64,000 nt of DNA from Orientallactaga sibirica (lineage: Eukaryota; Chordata; Mammalia; Rodentia; Dipodidae): the NCBI GenBank assembly GCA_036365145.1, contig JAEOAD010000988.1:95546-159545 (forward strand), in the 5' to 3' direction. The notes below the pieces were generated by a model. It saw only the letters and a program-made list of their open reading frames with translations. It did not search any database and was not told the DNA's origin. The translations under genes and the position numbers were made by a program. Shown here piece by piece: positions 61,401 to 64,000 of the stretch; within the stretch, counting starts at the first letter, position 1; the number at the start of each line of letters is the position of its first letter.

Positions 61401-61562
61401 TTTAAAAAAACGACAACACATTTTTCAATCCTATTATGTTAAGGCAAAGCTTTCTGTGGGTGATCCTGATCCTTAACCTTTGATCATCACAGGAATTATA
61501 TATATCTTATTTATAAATGTGACAGCTATGAAAATCTTCCTTGAAAATTTCTCCAATTACTG

Positions 61563-61705
61563 TTTTTTTTTGAAGCAGAGTCTCACTCTAGCCCATGCTG
61601 ATTGGGAACAACTCACTCTGTAGTCCTAGTCTGGCCTTGAACTCCTATCTCTGCCTTCCAAGTGCTGATATTAAAGGTATGCACCACCATGTCTGGCTTT
61701 CCAGC
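61563..61705 (-). repeat. B1 SINE
   Basis: A T-run then 'gaagcagagtctcactctag' and '...gctgatattaaaggtatgc'. Confidence 0.82.
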
Positions 61706-61884
61706 TACTGTTCTGAGCAAGTAACCTAAGCTTTGATGTGGAAAGACTTCATCCCAAACAACTGAAATTGTACTCACAACTTTCAAATACTTTTAGAGGT
61801 AATAGAACCTCTCTATTTGATCTAAAATTGTTGGCCTATGTTGTATTTATTTTTATATTGAATCAATCTATACCTAAACATAAA

Positions 61885-62049
61885 ACAGCATCTCTTTGAC
61901 TTAGTGGTTAAGGCATTTGCCTTCAAAGCCAAATGATGCCGGTTTGATTCTCCAGCACCCACATAAGCCAGATGCATGAGGGGCACATGCATCTGAAGTT
62001 TGTTTGCAGTGTCTAGAGGCCCTGAGATGCCTATTCTCTCTCTGTTTGC

Positions 62050-62080
<31 letters not shown>

Positions 62081-62118
62081 CAAATAAATAAAAATTGAAA
62101 AAAATCTTTTAAAAAAAA
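61885..62118 (+). repeat. B2-like SINE, head truncated
   Basis: 'gacttagtggttaaggcat', 'cacataagccagatgcatg', a CT-repeat tail and 'aaataaataaaa'. Confidence 0.85.
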
Positions 62119-62376
62119 CAACAGCATCTTGTATCCAAATCATGCAGTTGCTTCTTATAAGACAATATCCCATATTTGAGAATATCACGATGCTCCATAA
62201 CAGGCATGAAATCATGAAGCTGCTTTTTAGTGGTTGAAAGTCACAGTTTAGAGACTCCCATGTTGTTCTATACTGGTCATGGACTGGTCAGCATTCACTG
62301 AGGGCCCATCTTCACTTATTACATGTTTAGGAGGAGCTTCCGTTTGAATCCCTGTGTTCAAATATTAGCAAATGTA
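62119..62376. other. Unassigned flank of the MaLR element
   Basis: No gene or repeat recognised. Confidence 0.4.
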
Positions 62377-62764
62377 TGTGGTAGTTTGGATATATGTCCC
62401 CCAATATATTCAGTGTTTTACTTTATAGTTTGCATCTGCAATCACCTTGCTAGAGGCAAGGTCACTGGGGGCCCCGGTCTTAAGGTGTGGTGATGGTTTG
62501 AGAGTCCATTGTAAAGATATGCAAATGTGTCTAGCAGGAGTTCCTGAAGTGTGATGTGTGACCTTTTGGCTGTAGTTTTGCTCTGTGTGCTGTGGTGGCT
62601 GGTTGGCTTTTGCTCTCTCTGCTTGGCCCTGTGAAGAGCAGGCTGCTTTTCCTGCCTTTATGGAACTTCCCCTGGATCGTAAGCTTCAATAAATAATATC
62701 CCTTCCTCCATAACTGTGCCTGGTCTGGAAGTTCATCTCAGCGAACCTGAAGCTGTCTGCTACA
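62377..62764 (+). mobile_element. MaLR 5' LTR
   Basis: A 388-bp TGTGG...CTACA unit with a polyadenylation signal in 'cttcaataaataata'. A matching solo LTR is at 56678-57035. The first 18 bases of the other LTR of this element are at 63983-64000 and are identical to this LTR's start. Confidence 0.93.
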
Positions 62765-63982
62765 GTAAAGTGGTACCGAGGAGTGTGGGGTGAGATGAAC
62801 CAGACCGTGTGGATGTTCGTCTTTTGGAACCTTTGTTTTGGAGGAATGGGCATGGACTTGGTGCTTGCAACTGAAGATGCCTTCTGGAGTGGTAAGCCAA
62901 GTTTTATGGACTATTCTGATGAGAATGTGAGAATGCTAAGTGCAGACAGTATTAAACTTCAAGACTTGGCTTATGAGCTTTCTAAGGGGAAGGAAAGAGT
63001 ACAGAGGACTTTGCTGGAACTGGGCTACTGGCATAAGGGATGGCTACGTTCCGCTCTCCAGGTCCGGAAAGTTTGATCAAGGTTAAATTTGTAATGGACT
63101 GATGTGCTTGGCTAAAGATATCGGACTGAAATTTTAAGATTTTTAAGTTGGAAAACCTGAAGCAAGCTAAAAGTAGAGGCACTGAGACTGGTTAAGCTGC
63201 TATTGTCTACACATTAGCAATCTTAAGGAAGGTGGAAGGAAGGTGGCCTGACTTGATTTACATTAAAACAATGGAGAGGATGCCTGAGGAAAGACTGTTA
63301 GAAATGCAAACTTTTGGAAAGAGTGTTTACTGGAGAAGGAACCTGCTTTTCAAGGCTCTGATTTATTTTGTCCCTGGATTAAGAATATGGCTGTGTCCTG
63401 CACACCTGGTATTAGTTTTGGAAATATGAAAAATGCATATTCATGAGTTGCACACGGTTCCAGGAGCCGCTGCTGAGATGCGGCATGAAGCAGGGCATGA
63501 AGACCCTCAGGAATAGGCTGGAAGAGCCTTTGGAAGATGGACTGTGGGTTGCATGGAGACCTGAAGATGTTTTGGATATACCAGGACTGTGCAAAAGGAC
63601 TACCATGGAGTGCAGTGTTGAACTGGGATGAAAGTTTTCCCTGGCGACTCTGCCCAGCTGGAGGGGCGGAATTGGTAAACCTGGAGACTGGCAGTCTATG
63701 GTTATATTGAACTTGAACTGCAGAAGTTTGATGACTTCTGATGGTGGTTGAGTTTGCATTATTCTAGTTTCTCCTTGCTATGCCTTATACCAGTTAAAAT
63801 GTTCACTCTGTGCCTTTACATGTTGAAAGTATTTAAGTTGTTTGATTTTACAGGACTCACTATCTTAAGTTGATCAAGACTGTGAGAACCTTTGAAATTG
63901 GACTGAGTACAATTTACAATGTGTGATAGTTATAAATCTATTGGGGGCCAGGAGCTAAATATATTGGGGGCCAGGGGCGGAA
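62765..63982 (+). mobile_element. MaLR internal region
   Basis: About 1.2 kb between the 5' LTR and the start of the 3' LTR, typical of non-autonomous MaLR elements. Frames of 97 and 65 codons (62783-63076 and 63232-63429) are present; no gag, protease or pol motif is seen and I treat them as non-coding. Mobilisation would need ERVL enzymes in trans. Parts recur at 787-1260. It ends in a purine-rich tract present twice (63940-63952 and 63963-63982). Confidence 0.88.
62771..62786 (+). promoter_or_regulatory. MaLR primer binding site, tRNA-Leu-like with inserted G
   Basis: Six bases after the LTR stands 'tggtaccgaggagtgt'. Compared with the ERVL site at 18377-18391 it has one extra G after 'tggtacc', then matches 'aggagtg'. 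Confidence 0.65.
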
Positions 63983-64000
63983 TGTGGTAGTTTGGATATA
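63983..64000 (+). mobile_element. MaLR 3' LTR, cut by the window edge
   Basis: 'tgtggtagtttggatata' is identical to the first 18 bases of the 5' LTR. Confidence 0.9.

Noticed and set aside
62783..63429. Frames of 97 and 65 codons in the MaLR internal region
   Set aside because: They fall in non-coding MaLR sequence that recurs in broken form at 787-1260.

Overview
The window looks like a mammalian, rodent chromosome segment with very little protein-coding content. B1-type (7SL-derived) SINEs, tRNA-derived B2-like SINEs that begin 'ggctggagagatggctta' and carry a 'cacataagccagatgcacaa' body, and ID-like SINEs recur every 1-2 kb. Together with ERVL/MaLR LTRs and LINE-1 tails, this SINE set resembles what I know from jerboa-like rodents (Dipodoidea). 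That assignment comes from repeat style and was not searched.

Layout. 1-1.26 kb is a SINE, one half of a diverged segmental duplication (partner at 57.7-58.4 kb) and a MaLR internal fragment. 1.84-9.13 kb is a large 38-bp minisatellite, interrupted by a B1 and a LINE-1. 9.3-12.2 kb holds decayed class I (gamma-like) retroviral sequence on the minus strand, including a clear envelope C-terminal tail. 12.4-19.1 kb is a MaLR 3' end and LTR into which a two-LTR ERVL provirus (12750-18940, minus strand) has inserted. The provirus has a tRNA-Leu primer site and broken gag, protease, RT and RNaseH-integrase frames. 19.13-20.49 kb is a LINE insertion with target duplications.

21.7-32.5 kb is the only plausible live gene, a minus-strand KRAB-C2H2 zinc finger gene. 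Its 127-bp KRAB-A exon is at 32354-32480 and its zinc finger exon at 25375-23442 has 21 fingers. About 20 further decayed fingers trail to 21.68 kb. Its intron carries a twin-primed, 5'-inverted LINE-1 with a 12-bp target duplication. KRAB zinc finger proteins usually silence retroelements through TRIM28. This one sits among many retroelements, but its target is unknown.

33-47.5 kb holds more LINE and LTR remnants, an ERVL gag fragment, a minus-strand CCSER2 pseudogene (35.8-37.5 kb, split by a SINE), and a class I pol remnant (minus) head-to-head with an env remnant (plus). 47.5-52.6 kb is SINE-rich. 53.1-53.7 kb is CpG-richer and is a candidate promoter or first exon. 54-56.3 kb has simple repeats and otherwise unassigned sequence. 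56.6-58.4 kb is a nested SINE/MaLR LTR/class I LTR cluster plus the duplication partner. 59.0-59.3 kb is a myosin regulatory light chain pseudogene that kept an intron. 59.8-62.1 kb is dense SINEs and LINE tails. 62.38-64.0 kb is a near-complete MaLR element whose 3' LTR is cut by the window edge.

No tRNA, rRNA or CRISPR locus was recognised. Repeat boundaries are by eye and good to roughly 5-20 bp unless a target duplication is given.
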